Assembly: GCA_016875735.1 (NCBI GenBank)
Contig: VGOW01000032.1
Location: 1-41,238 of the forward strand
Length of the DNA stretch: 41,238 bases
DNA from: Chloroflexota bacterium
GTDB taxonomy: Bacteria > Chloroflexota > Anaerolineae > Anaerolineales > VGOW01
Reading direction: 5' to 3'
A program made the position numbers and the translations under genes. Shown here in pieces: positions 1 through 6,812 of the stretch. Numbering within the stretch: the stretch's first letter is position 1; the number at the start of each line of letters is the position of its first letter. Below the pieces are notes generated by a model. The model was not told the origin of the DNA. It saw nothing but the letters and a program-made list of their open reading frames with translations, and did not search any database.

Positions 1-126
1 GGAGCATGGCGGGTATCTGGGGTGGAGTGGTGTCCTCCCAGTGTACCTGCCGGCTCCCTTTTGGCAAAAGTGCAAAGAACTTCTGACAACCTACTTAGTA
101 TTCAAATGGCTTTTGCGTAAGTCCTA
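1..126 (-). mobile_element. Insertion sequence end (left fragment, probable 5' end of the element)
   Basis: The segment ends at 126 with a 31-bp terminal repeat (96-126) that is the exact reverse complement of 2783-2813. Read on the minus strand, the sequence inside the repeat differs from that next to the other copy, so this is probably the opposite (upstream) end of the same kind of element. An ATG at 7-5 on the minus strand could be the transposase start, but only two codons lie in the window. The family cannot be named from this fragment. Confidence 0.55.
96..126. repeat. 31-bp terminal inverted repeat, left copy
   Basis: This is a perfect reverse complement of 2783-2813. On the minus strand it begins TAGGACTTACGCAAAAGCC. 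A 31-base exact match is far beyond chance and marks insertion-sequence ends facing each other across the two-gene segment between them. Confidence 0.9.
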
Positions 127-155
127 TATGATCAGCTTCTCATGCCCGCGTACTT

Positions 156-1118
156 CTATACCCATTTCTCGAAGATGTAACACAGGCTGTTGGCAATATG
201 CCGATAACTCTCACGGCTGTACCCGCCGCCCGTGAGCATTGCCACCGGAATCTCTGCGGCTATCAACGCCTCCAACACAATTCGATCCCGCGCCCGTATC
301 CCTTCCGGCGACACACACAGCCCGCCGAGAAGATCGCGCTCGTAAATATCGGTGCCAGCAATATACAAAGCGATCTTCGCCCCACTCGCCGCGCGTATCA
401 CGGCAGGCAAATGGCGGCGAAGTTGGCCGATGTACGTTTCGTCGTCGGCCCCCGACGAGAGCGGCACGGCGCGGTCGATCCGCGCCCGCGCCTCTCTGTC
501 CTGTGGAAATATATCGCGATTGTAAATATCGAAGATGAAGATGTCCGGGTCGCCCGCCGAGATGCGTTCGTGGCCGTTTCCCTGATGGGCGTCGAGATCG
601 ATAATCAACACTTTGTCTTGCCCGGCGATCAATTCGCCGGATCGCCGCAGGGTTTCGATGGCGATGTTGATGTCGGCGTAAACGCAGAAGCCTTCACCTT
701 TTTCGCGGCTGGCATGATGGTAGCCTCCGGCTATGTTCACCGCCACTCCGTGCCGGAGGGCCTCGCGCGCCGCCATCATTGTGCCCATCACCGCCAGCCG
801 CATGGGTTTGAGAACGCGGCTTTCGAGGAGGCGCATCGGCAGAGCAGCCAGCACCGGCAGCTCGATCACTTGCGCCAAATAGCGCGGCGACCTCAATTTG
901 TTCAGGTACTCTTCGGTGTGAATCGCCAGCAGTTCATGGCGCTCTGCCGGACGCGGCGGGCGAATGGTGCGCCGTGCAAGTGTATCGCCGATCACCCGAT
1001 GCGTCTCGCGCCACGCCCGGCTGAACTTGCGGCCATCGAAGGGGTGCAGTCTCTCGATGCCCCACAGGCTTAGATCGTAATCGGGCGAATAAACGACGAC
1101 CGGCTCGACGCACAACAT
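156..1118 (-). CDS. Histone deacetylase family protein, HDAC11-like (class IV)
   Basis: Zn-dependent deacetylase of the arginase/HDAC fold, 320 aa, acting on acetyl-lysine or acetyl-polyamine-type substrates. Visible residues are the His pair in GGYHHA (H134, H135), the DLDAHQGNG block with probable Zn ligands D176 and H178, the third ligand D257 in GTD, and the C-terminal LTGGGY loop with the catalytic Tyr. The N-terminal ERLHPFDGRKF segment and the IYNRDIFPQD segment resemble class IV (HDAC11) proteins more than AcuC. It lies 34 bases downstream of the broken AAA ATPase gene, same strand, and its stop is 30 bases from the insertion-sequence repeat, so the two genes fill an IS-bracketed cassette. 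All catalytic residues seem intact. The natural substrate cannot be told from sequence. Confidence 0.9.
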   Translation of the reverse strand: MLCVEPVVVYSPDYDLSLWGIERLHPFDGRKFSRAWRETHRVIGDTLARRTIRPPRPAERHELLAIHTEEYLNKLRSPRYLAQVIELPVLAALPMRLLESRVLKPMRLAVMGTMMAAREALRHGVAVNIAGGYHHASREKGEGFCVYADINIAIETLRRSGELIAGQDKVLIIDLDAHQGNGHERISAGDPDIFIFDIYNRDIFPQDREARARIDRAVPLSSGADDETYIGQLRRHLPAVIRAASGAKIALYIAGTDIYERDLLGGLCVSPEGIRARDRIVLEALIAAEIPVAMLTGGGYSRESYRHIANSLCYIFEKWV

Positions 1119-1152
1119 CAGGCTTCGCCCAGCTGCCCGGCGCGATGAGCGA

Positions 1153-2774
1153 TCACGGGGCCATATCCTTTTCTTGGATCAGCCGACCCATTTTTTGCAG
1201 TTCGCGGCGCGCGCCGTGCAGAAGATGCGCCATCGTCACTTGCCCGCCGTTGTCGGCGGCCAAGAACGCCGCGCTGACGATGATGTTGCGGATGTTGCCT
1301 CCGGCCAATTTGAAGCGGCGAGCCATGAGCATGAGATTCACATCGGGCGCGCGCGGCACGTCGGGCGGGAAGAGAGTCTGCCAAATTTGCTCGCGGTAGG
1401 CTTCGTCGGGAAAAGGGAAGTCCACGGCGAATTGAAGGCGGGGTTGGAGTGCGCGCGCGCCGCATAGAAAAGGTCGTCGGGGCCGAGAGCCGAGCCGTGT
1501 TGGGCGGCGCGATCTTTGGCTGAAGCGACCGAATCGCGGATCTGTTCGGCGGTGAGGTAGAACTGGCTGGCGAGCGCGGCAACTGCTGAGTCAGTCGATG
1601 GCGCGTCTCCCAAAAAGTGTTTCCACAATTCAGCGCGGTGCGGGTAATCGGGAATGGCGAATTCGATCCACAAGATTTGCCGGTCGCGGGCGAGGCCGCG
1701 CGCTTGCCAGCCTGCGCGCCCGGCCACGATGGCCAGGTCGGGGTGGGCGCATAACGCGGCCAGCAAAGTCGGAGGCGGCGCCCCATCGGCGAGGCAAGAG
1801 TCCCAACCGGTGAAGAAAGGGATCGCGCCCGTGAGTCGCGCATCGCGCAAGGCAATGTTGAGAACGATCAGCGGTGATGACTCGGAGTTGATCGCTCCCG
1901 GCAGATTCACGTGAAGGAGTGGGCGATGGATGGCCGCCGCCAACTGCCGGGCGGCCGCCTCTTGCCCGGCCTCGTTCACGCCGTGAAAGACAAGCAGGGG
2001 CCAATGGCCGGGTTGCGCGGCGGCGCGTTCGATGTCGGGCCAGGCCGACATGGCCAGCAAACGGTCGGTGGCGGTGGCGACGGGCGGGAGGAGGCGGGCC
2101 TGCGCTCTCAGCGCGGGATGAGATCGGTAATCGCCTAAGAGCCAGGCAATGATGGACTCATCGGGCAAGAGGATGTAATTGAGGGGCGAAGGTTTGGCGT
2201 TGGCCGAGTCGGGGATGCGTTCGAGGAGGCGATGGGCAAAGAGCGGCGCGTCGTCGGCGAAGCGCGGCAGGCGGCGCAAACGATCGGCGTCCGGGCCGCA
2301 CAGCAGATCGAGAGCGAGGTTGACGCTGGGGCGTCTGCGGGTGATGTCGTCCTGCAAATATCCGTAGAGGCGTTCGTATCGGTTGTCGAGCGCGGGAGCA
2401 AGGGCGATGAGCAAAACGTCGAGATCGAATCGGTCGAGGCCGAAGGTGGCCTCGAGACGTTCGAGGCGGGGCATGTCTCCGGCGAGGCGGGCGGCGTCGG
2501 AGGCGGCCACGATTTTGCGCTCGGCTTCGGCGAGTGATCGGGTAAATCCATCTTCGATTTTGGAATCGAGCCGGGCGATTTGCCCCCAACTGACGCCGAA
2601 GGGGCGAGCCGACAGCGCCACCGCATCGTCGTCGGTAATTCGCAGGCCGCGAAAGTCGTCGTTCGGGTTCTGCCCCACGCTTTGCCAGCGCATCACCTCG
2701 CGGCGAATCAGCGCATCGATGCGCGCCAATTCACACAACAGGTGTTGCATGCTCAGATCGGAGTCAGTTGCCAC
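1153..2774 (-). pseudogene. AAA-family ATPase, catalytic domain deleted and frameshifted
   Basis: The 5' part (GTG at 2774, reading to about 1440) encodes the N-terminal region and a first, degenerate AAA-like domain in which the P-loop position reads GVNEAGQEAA rather than GxxGxGK. The 3' part, in another frame (about 1440 to the stop at 1153), encodes only the end of the second AAA domain, from RLQFAVDFPFP through the lid helix to KDMAP. In intact two-domain relatives about 200 residues with Walker A, Walker B and the arginine fingers lie between these blocks. Here they are missing, and the junction near 1440 changes frame. Either the gene is dead or the assembly collapsed. The GTG start is 9 bases from the insertion-sequence repeat; an internal ATG at about 2750 is an alternative start. 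Confidence 0.8.
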
Positions 2775-2782
2775 AGATCAAC

Positions 2783-2813
2783 TAGGACTTACGCAAAAGC
2801 CATTTGAATACTA
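2783..2813. repeat. 31-bp terminal inverted repeat, right copy
   Basis: Perfect reverse complement of 96-126. It contains the stop codon of the transposase remnant and sits 9 bases upstream of the GTG start of the AAA ATPase gene, so that gene may be transcribed from or through the element. Confidence 0.9.
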
Positions 2814-2994
2814 GGAGACCGGAGTTGTTGCCGGAGGTAGTCAGACAACAACCCGTGTTTGATGCGATAGACAGTCTGCTTGGTTTCATTGGCCACTTGC
2901 TGGAGACGAACCCAAACCAAAACAGCACAAGCATTGTAAGCGTAGGTCTGGGAGGATGCAAGTGGGTGATACTTGTCCCGCAACCTCACCACCC
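2783..2994 (-). mobile_element. Insertion sequence remnant with transposase C-terminus
   Basis: The open frame ends at 2789 with residues KHGLLSDYLRQQLRSPS and then MAFA; its stop codon lies inside the 31-bp terminal repeat (2783-2813), as is usual for transposases that run into their inverted repeat. The piece (about 60 residues) resembles the C-terminal tail of IS4/IS701-type transposases, though the family assignment is tentative. The upstream part is gone: the oxidase gene stop at 2995 abuts the remnant. Its orientation (minus) matches the fragment at 1-126, so two copies in direct orientation, or one rearranged element, bracket the HDAC/AAA cassette. Confidence 0.6.
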
Positions 2995-4170
2995 TCAACC
3001 CGCAATGCTGTACTCGTACCGACCGCGCACGGGCTTGCCTTCGGCGTATCTCCCAAAACGAAACATCGCCGGGTTGAGGTCTTCGGTTTCGTCACCCGTG
3101 ATCATGTCGGCCACCATCGCGCCCACGGCCGGCCCCAGTTTGAACCCGTGCCCGCTGTGCCCGGCGGCGATGAAGAATCCGCTCCCGGCGGGCACTTCGT
3201 CGATCACCGGATGCCAGTCGGGCGTCACGTCGTAAACGGCGGCATATCCGCCCCGGCTGTTGCCGCGTTCCATGCACGGAAAGCGTTTCGCCAATTGCGT
3301 CCCCATCTCGACGATGAAATCAAAATCCACTCGTTCGTTATGATGATCGGGATCGACATGAGCATTGGCTTCGCTGGGGTCAATCGAGCCGATGAGAGTC
3401 ATGCCGCCGGTTTCGGGGCGGAAGTAGGTGACGTTGGGAAAGTCGGCGAACACGTGCGGCGCGGGCTTCTCGTCGGGCGGCGCTTCGAAGAACGACACTT
3501 GCACGCGGCACGGTTGAATGGGCAGATCGACTCCGATCATCTTTGCCACACGCGCGCCCCACGGCCCGGCGGCGTTCACCACCGCCCCGGCGCTGATCTC
3601 GCCTTTGTTGGTGACGACGCCCTTGGCGCGTCCGCTCTGCATGATCACTCCGGTCACTTCGGTTTCCTGCAAAATCTTTGCGCCGAGTCGCTTGGCCGCC
3701 TCGCCGAAAGATGCCGTGGTGAGCGACGGATCGGCGTAGCCGCCTTCGGGTTCGTAGGCCGCCGCCACCGAATCGAGATCGGCCATGCCGGGCGCCATTT
3801 CACGCAGTTCGGCGCGCGACAGCATTTTGGTGTTGATACCCACGCCCTGCTGTAATTGCACATTGGCGATCAGCCCTTCGCGATCTTTCGCCGCCGCCAG
3901 GGCCACGAAGCCGGTTTGCGCAAACCCGCACTCACCGCCGACGATCTCTGAAAAATTTTGGAAGATGCGCAGGGAATACAACGCCATACAGGCCGTCGTC
4001 TCGTTGGAATAATGCTGGCGCACGATGGCTGACGATTTGCCAGTGGAGCCGCCCGCCAAAAACGACTTCTCCACCAGAGTCACTTTCACGCCGCGCTCGG
4101 CCAACCGAAACGCCGTGCTCGCGCCCATGATCCCGCCGCCAATGATCACCACATCTGCTGTTTGATTCAT
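2995..4170 (-). CDS. FAD-dependent oxidoreductase, DAO family (sarcosine oxidase beta/glycine oxidase-like)
   Basis: 391 aa. An N-terminal Rossmann FAD-binding motif (GGGIMG, residues 11-16) is followed by the GGSTGKSSAIVRQHYSNE block typical of sarcosine/dimethylglycine-type amine oxidases, and a C-terminal FAD contact, AAGHSGHGFKLGP. It oxidises an amino acid or N-methyl amine using FAD, in the cytoplasm. The lack of other Sox subunits nearby argues against heterotetrameric sarcosine oxidase. Its stop abuts an IS remnant, so anything once downstream was lost. The gene starts 29 bases after the CruF-like gene stop. A dimethylglycine dehydrogenase-like enzyme lies 15 kb away, so methylated-amine use is a shared theme, but the substrate is inferred only. 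Confidence 0.85.
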   Translation of the reverse strand: MNQTADVVIIGGGIMGASTAFRLAERGVKVTLVEKSFLAGGSTGKSSAIVRQHYSNETTACMALYSLRIFQNFSEIVGGECGFAQTGFVALAAAKDREGLIANVQLQQGVGINTKMLSRAELREMAPGMADLDSVAAAYEPEGGYADPSLTTASFGEAAKRLGAKILQETEVTGVIMQSGRAKGVVTNKGEISAGAVVNAAGPWGARVAKMIGVDLPIQPCRVQVSFFEAPPDEKPAPHVFADFPNVTYFRPETGGMTLIGSIDPSEANAHVDPDHHNERVDFDFIVEMGTQLAKRFPCMERGNSRGGYAAVYDVTPDWHPVIDEVPAGSGFFIAAGHSGHGFKLGPAVGAMVADMITGDETEDLNPAMFRFGRYAEGKPVRGRYEYSIAG

Positions 4171-4199
4171 AAATGGTTCATCTCCAACACAAATAGTGG

Positions 4200-5000
4200 T
4201 TACAGCGCCCTGCCCAACGCCGTCAATGATAACGCGCCCATCGTAAAAAAGGCAATCACCGCCAGCGCCGCTTCGCCCTGTGCGGCATAACCAATGACGA
4301 ACGAAAGCGCCAGTCCGCCGTAGGCCACGATGGGCAAAAGCGCAAACGAAGGCGAGGGGTGATCAATCGGCGGCGGCGGCCATCGCCACGTGAGCGCGCG
4401 ATACGCGGCCAAGACGATCAGCGAGGTGATCATCCAGCCCACAAAGTTCTGCACCGGGATTCCAAAAAACTCACCCGGCTGATCCCACACCCACAGATGA
4501 CTGCGCGCCATTTGCGGATCGGCCACCACATCCCACGCCGTCGCCACCACCGCGCCGATGAGGCAATACAATACCGCGCCGCGCAGTGATTTCGATCTAT
4601 CGCCCTCGCCTATCAACCGTTCGGTGACGGCGTGGGCGAGATAGATCACCATGAACCACGACAGCGGAATGAGGATGGGCACGCCGAACCACTGCGGGCC
4701 GAGTCGCGGGCTGTAGTGATAGCCGCCATACACCCAGCCGGTGGCGACTCCGACGGCTTCGAGGGCAAGGCCGACGACGAAGGCCGCGCCGAAAAATGTG
4801 AGTGCGCGCCGCCAGCCCAACATCCACAGCGCGTGGCCGAGCGCGAAGCCCCACACGAACAGGGTCGAGACCGGCCCCAACATGCGCGGGATGGGCCAGC
4901 CGAGAATCGGTTTGAGGGCGAAGAAAAAGATGGAGGCGAAATAGATGCCAAGCAGAGCGTACACGCTTGCCCGCCACGCCGATTTCCAAAGAGGCATCAT
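4200..5000 (-). CDS. Carotenoid biosynthesis protein, CruF/DUF422 family
   Basis: 266 aa, about seven hydrophobic membrane segments. Relatives (PF04240) include bisanhydrobacterioruberin/carotenoid 1,2-hydratases such as CruF, which add water to the psi end of acyclic carotenoids in the membrane. Diagnostic stretches include GWVYGGYHYSPRLGP, WFMVIYLAH and AWDVVADPQMA. Two adjacent ATG codons (5000 and 4997) could start it; neither has a clear ribosome site. The gene begins just after a rho-independent terminator for the cytochrome c gene, so it probably has its own promoter or relies on read-through. No other carotenoid gene is in the window. Confidence 0.75.
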   Translation of the reverse strand: MMPLWKSAWRASVYALLGIYFASIFFFALKPILGWPIPRMLGPVSTLFVWGFALGHALWMLGWRRALTFFGAAFVVGLALEAVGVATGWVYGGYHYSPRLGPQWFGVPILIPLSWFMVIYLAHAVTERLIGEGDRSKSLRGAVLYCLIGAVVATAWDVVADPQMARSHLWVWDQPGEFFGIPVQNFVGWMITSLIVLAAYRALTWRWPPPPIDHPSPSFALLPIVAYGGLALSFVIGYAAQGEAALAVIAFFTMGALSLTALGRAL

Positions 5001-5002
5001 CG

Positions 5003-5053
5003 AAAAAGAGTCGAGGCCTCAACCGGCGCTGATCGATCCGGCTGAAGCCTCGA
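5003..5053 (-). terminator. Rho-independent terminator after the cytochrome c gene
   Basis: Arms TCGAGGC (5011-5017) and GCCTCGA (5047-5053) pair perfectly, with inner pairing of TCA/TGA and CCGG/CCGG. On the minus strand the stem is followed by CTC and then five T residues (5007-5003). It lies 32 bases after the cytochrome c stop and ends the respiratory operon. Confidence 0.75.
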
Positions 5054-5085
5054 GGCGAACGCGCAAATCGGTTGAGCGCGCGCCG

Positions 5086-5499
5086 TTATTTCGCCAGCGT
5101 GCGAATATAGGCAACGACGTCAGCCAAATCCTGATCGGTGAGGGCCGGGTTGCCGCCGCGCGGGGGCATGTCCACGCCGGTGGTGTTGGCCGAATCGCTG
5201 GCCGGGCGGCCTTTGGTGAGGAACAGAATCATTTCGGCGTCGGGCAAGCCTTTGATGAATTCGCTGGTGGTCATGTCTTTGCCCAGCCCGGCGATGCCCA
5301 CCCCGCCCGGGCCGTGGCAACTGACGCACGTGCCGTCGAACTTCGTTTTTCCGGCGGCGGCGTCGCCCACAAGCGACGCGTATTTTTGAGCCTCGGCGGA
5401 AATCGCGGGGCCCTCGGGCGTGGCCGCTCCGCCGCAGGCGGCAATGAGAGCCGCTCCGACGAGCAGAGCCAGCAATACTGTGAACCGTGTGACTTTCAT
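5086..5499 (-). CDS. Lipoprotein c-type cytochrome (mono-heme)
   Basis: 137 aa. The start at 5499 was chosen for the strong site AGGAGG before the ATG; the longer open frame upstream has none. A signal peptide ends in LIAAC, a lipobox with C22 as the lipidated residue, so the protein is anchored to the outer face of the membrane. A heme-binding CVSCH (C58, C61, H62) and a probable axial Met (M111 in VDMPPRGG) define a class I cytochrome c. It lies 100 bases downstream of the SCO fusion gene and is the last gene of the oxidase cluster before a terminator, so it is the likely electron donor to the CuA site of subunit II. Confidence 0.88.
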   Translation of the reverse strand: MKVTRFTVLLALLVGAALIAACGGAATPEGPAISAEAQKYASLVGDAAAGKTKFDGTCVSCHGPGGVGIAGLGKDMTTSEFIKGLPDAEMILFLTKGRPASDSANTTGVDMPPRGGNPALTDQDLADVVAYIRTLAK

Positions 5500-5540
5500 T
5501 TGAGATAGCCTCCTAAAACTTTTGCGTGTGTGATGAAGTA

Positions 5541-5565
5541 GCGCAATTTTGCGCTCAAATTGCGC
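5541..5565. other. Stem-loop upstream of the cytochrome c gene
   Basis: GCGCAATTT (5541-5549) and AAATTGCGC (5557-5565) form a perfect 9-bp stem with a 7-base loop in the 100-base gap between the SCO fusion gene and the cytochrome c gene. No T-run follows on the minus strand, so it is not a clear terminator. It could be a processing site that sets cytochrome c mRNA levels apart from the rest of the operon. Confidence 0.45.
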
Positions 5566-5600
5566 CGCAGACCATGACGCCAATCATACCAGAAATGGCC

Positions 5601-6812
5601 TCACAATTCGCGGGCCATCTCGCGCACCTTCTCGATGATGGTTTGTGGATCGGCGCGGAGGCCGAACACCGAGCGCAGTTGACTCTGCCCGTCGATCAGC
5701 AGGATCGTCTCGGTGTGGGCGACGCCGTTTTCTGCGCGGGCGACGAATACCGCATATTGAGCCGCCGCCGAATCGATGGATACGGGGTCGCCAGTGAGAA
5801 AGACCCAATTGCCGAAATCGGCCTGCCATTTTTCGCCGAAGGCTTTCAGCACAGCGGGCGTGTCGGTTGCCGGATCGACGGTGATCGAAAGCAGAACAGT
5901 CGAGTCGCGCAAGTTGGAGTCGAGCCCGTTTTGCACGGCGCGGAAAGTGGCGGTGAGCAATGGGCATGAGGTAGTGCACGAGGTATAGATAAAGTTCATC
6001 ACCACAACTTTGCCGCGATAGTTTTGCAGGCTCACTAATCGCCCGTTTTGATCGGTGAGGGTGAATGGCGGAGCCGGCGCGGGCTCGAGATCGACGGCGG
6101 AGTGGCTTGAGTGATCGGCGTGCGACGCCAGTGCGGGAAACAACGGGATGCCGCGAAAGGCAGTGATCAACCCGAGCGCGATCACCAACACACCCGCCGC
6201 GCGCGCCAGCATGGGGCGCAGTGCGCCTTGCCGCGAGGCCGCCGCCCCGCCCCAGGCAACGGCAAGCAGCATCGGCGCGGTGCCCAACCCGAAGGCGAGC
6301 ATGACGAGCAGCGCGGCAGTAAACGAGCCGCTGCCAGCCGCAGTGAGAGCGAACGTGTAAACGAATCCGCAGGGCAGAAATCCGTTGAAGAGGCCGAGAA
6401 AGAACGCGCCATCGAGCGAATCGCGCTGGCGAAATGTTTGGAAGATGGGGCCGAGAAATGGGCCGAGCCACAATCGCGAGGCGATGCGGTTGACGATGTT
6501 TTGGCCCGGCGCGAGCCCGAGCGTTTGCAGTCCGACGACGACGATGAGCGACCCGGCCACCGCCGCGAAGGCGGCTTGCGCCGCGCGCACCACTGCATTC
6601 TCGATCAGCGCCGCGCCCAGCACTCCGGCCACCCCGCCGATGAAAACGTAGGTGAATAATTTTCCGAAGTGATAGGCCGAGAGACGCAATAACGACGACT
6701 GCGTTTGCCCCGGCCTCACCAGCCCCAGCGAGAAGCCGCCGCACATGGCCGCGCAATGGAACGAGCCCATGACGCTGGCCGAGAACACGAGCAGGAGCGC
6801 GGCGGCAGTCAT
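5601..6812 (-). CDS. DsbD2/TauE-like membrane protein fused to a SCO1/SenC domain
   Basis: 403 aa. Residues 1-225 form a six-TM domain of the cytochrome-biogenesis DsbD_2/TauE-SafE type, with GSFHCAAMCGGF (C20, C24) in the first helix and NGFLPCGF (C148). A periplasmic linker with spaced His (H231, H234, H237) leads to a SCO domain (about 245-403) with the Cu-binding C279-TTS-C283 and the ligand H366. SCO proteins deliver Cu to the CuA centre of oxidase subunit II, and DsbD2/TauE proteins accompany Cu ATPases in oxidase assembly, so one chain may combine membrane transfer of reductant or metal with Cu insertion. The ATG overlaps the stop of the cytochrome b fusion by 4 bases (ATGA). The fusion is unusual; the two domains are normally separate genes. 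Confidence 0.87.
   Translation of the reverse strand: MTAAALLLVFSASVMGSFHCAAMCGGFSLGLVRPGQTQSSLLRLSAYHFGKLFTYVFIGGVAGVLGAALIENAVVRAAQAAFAAVAGSLIVVVGLQTLGLAPGQNIVNRIASRLWLGPFLGPIFQTFRQRDSLDGAFFLGLFNGFLPCGFVYTFALTAAGSGSFTAALLVMLAFGLGTAPMLLAVAWGGAAASRQGALRPMLARAAGVLVIALGLITAFRGIPLFPALASHADHSSHSAVDLEPAPAPPFTLTDQNGRLVSLQNYRGKVVVMNFIYTSCTTSCPLLTATFRAVQNGLDSNLRDSTVLLSITVDPATDTPAVLKAFGEKWQADFGNWVFLTGDPVSIDSAAAQYAVFVARAENGVAHTETILLIDGQSQLRSVFGLRADPQTIIEKVREMAREL

Noticed and set aside
1118-1855. A minus-strand frame of 245 codons running across the AAA deletion junction
   Set aside because: Its peptide is Ser/Pro/Arg-rich and matches nothing; the real AAA peptides lie in the two other frames on either side of about 1440.
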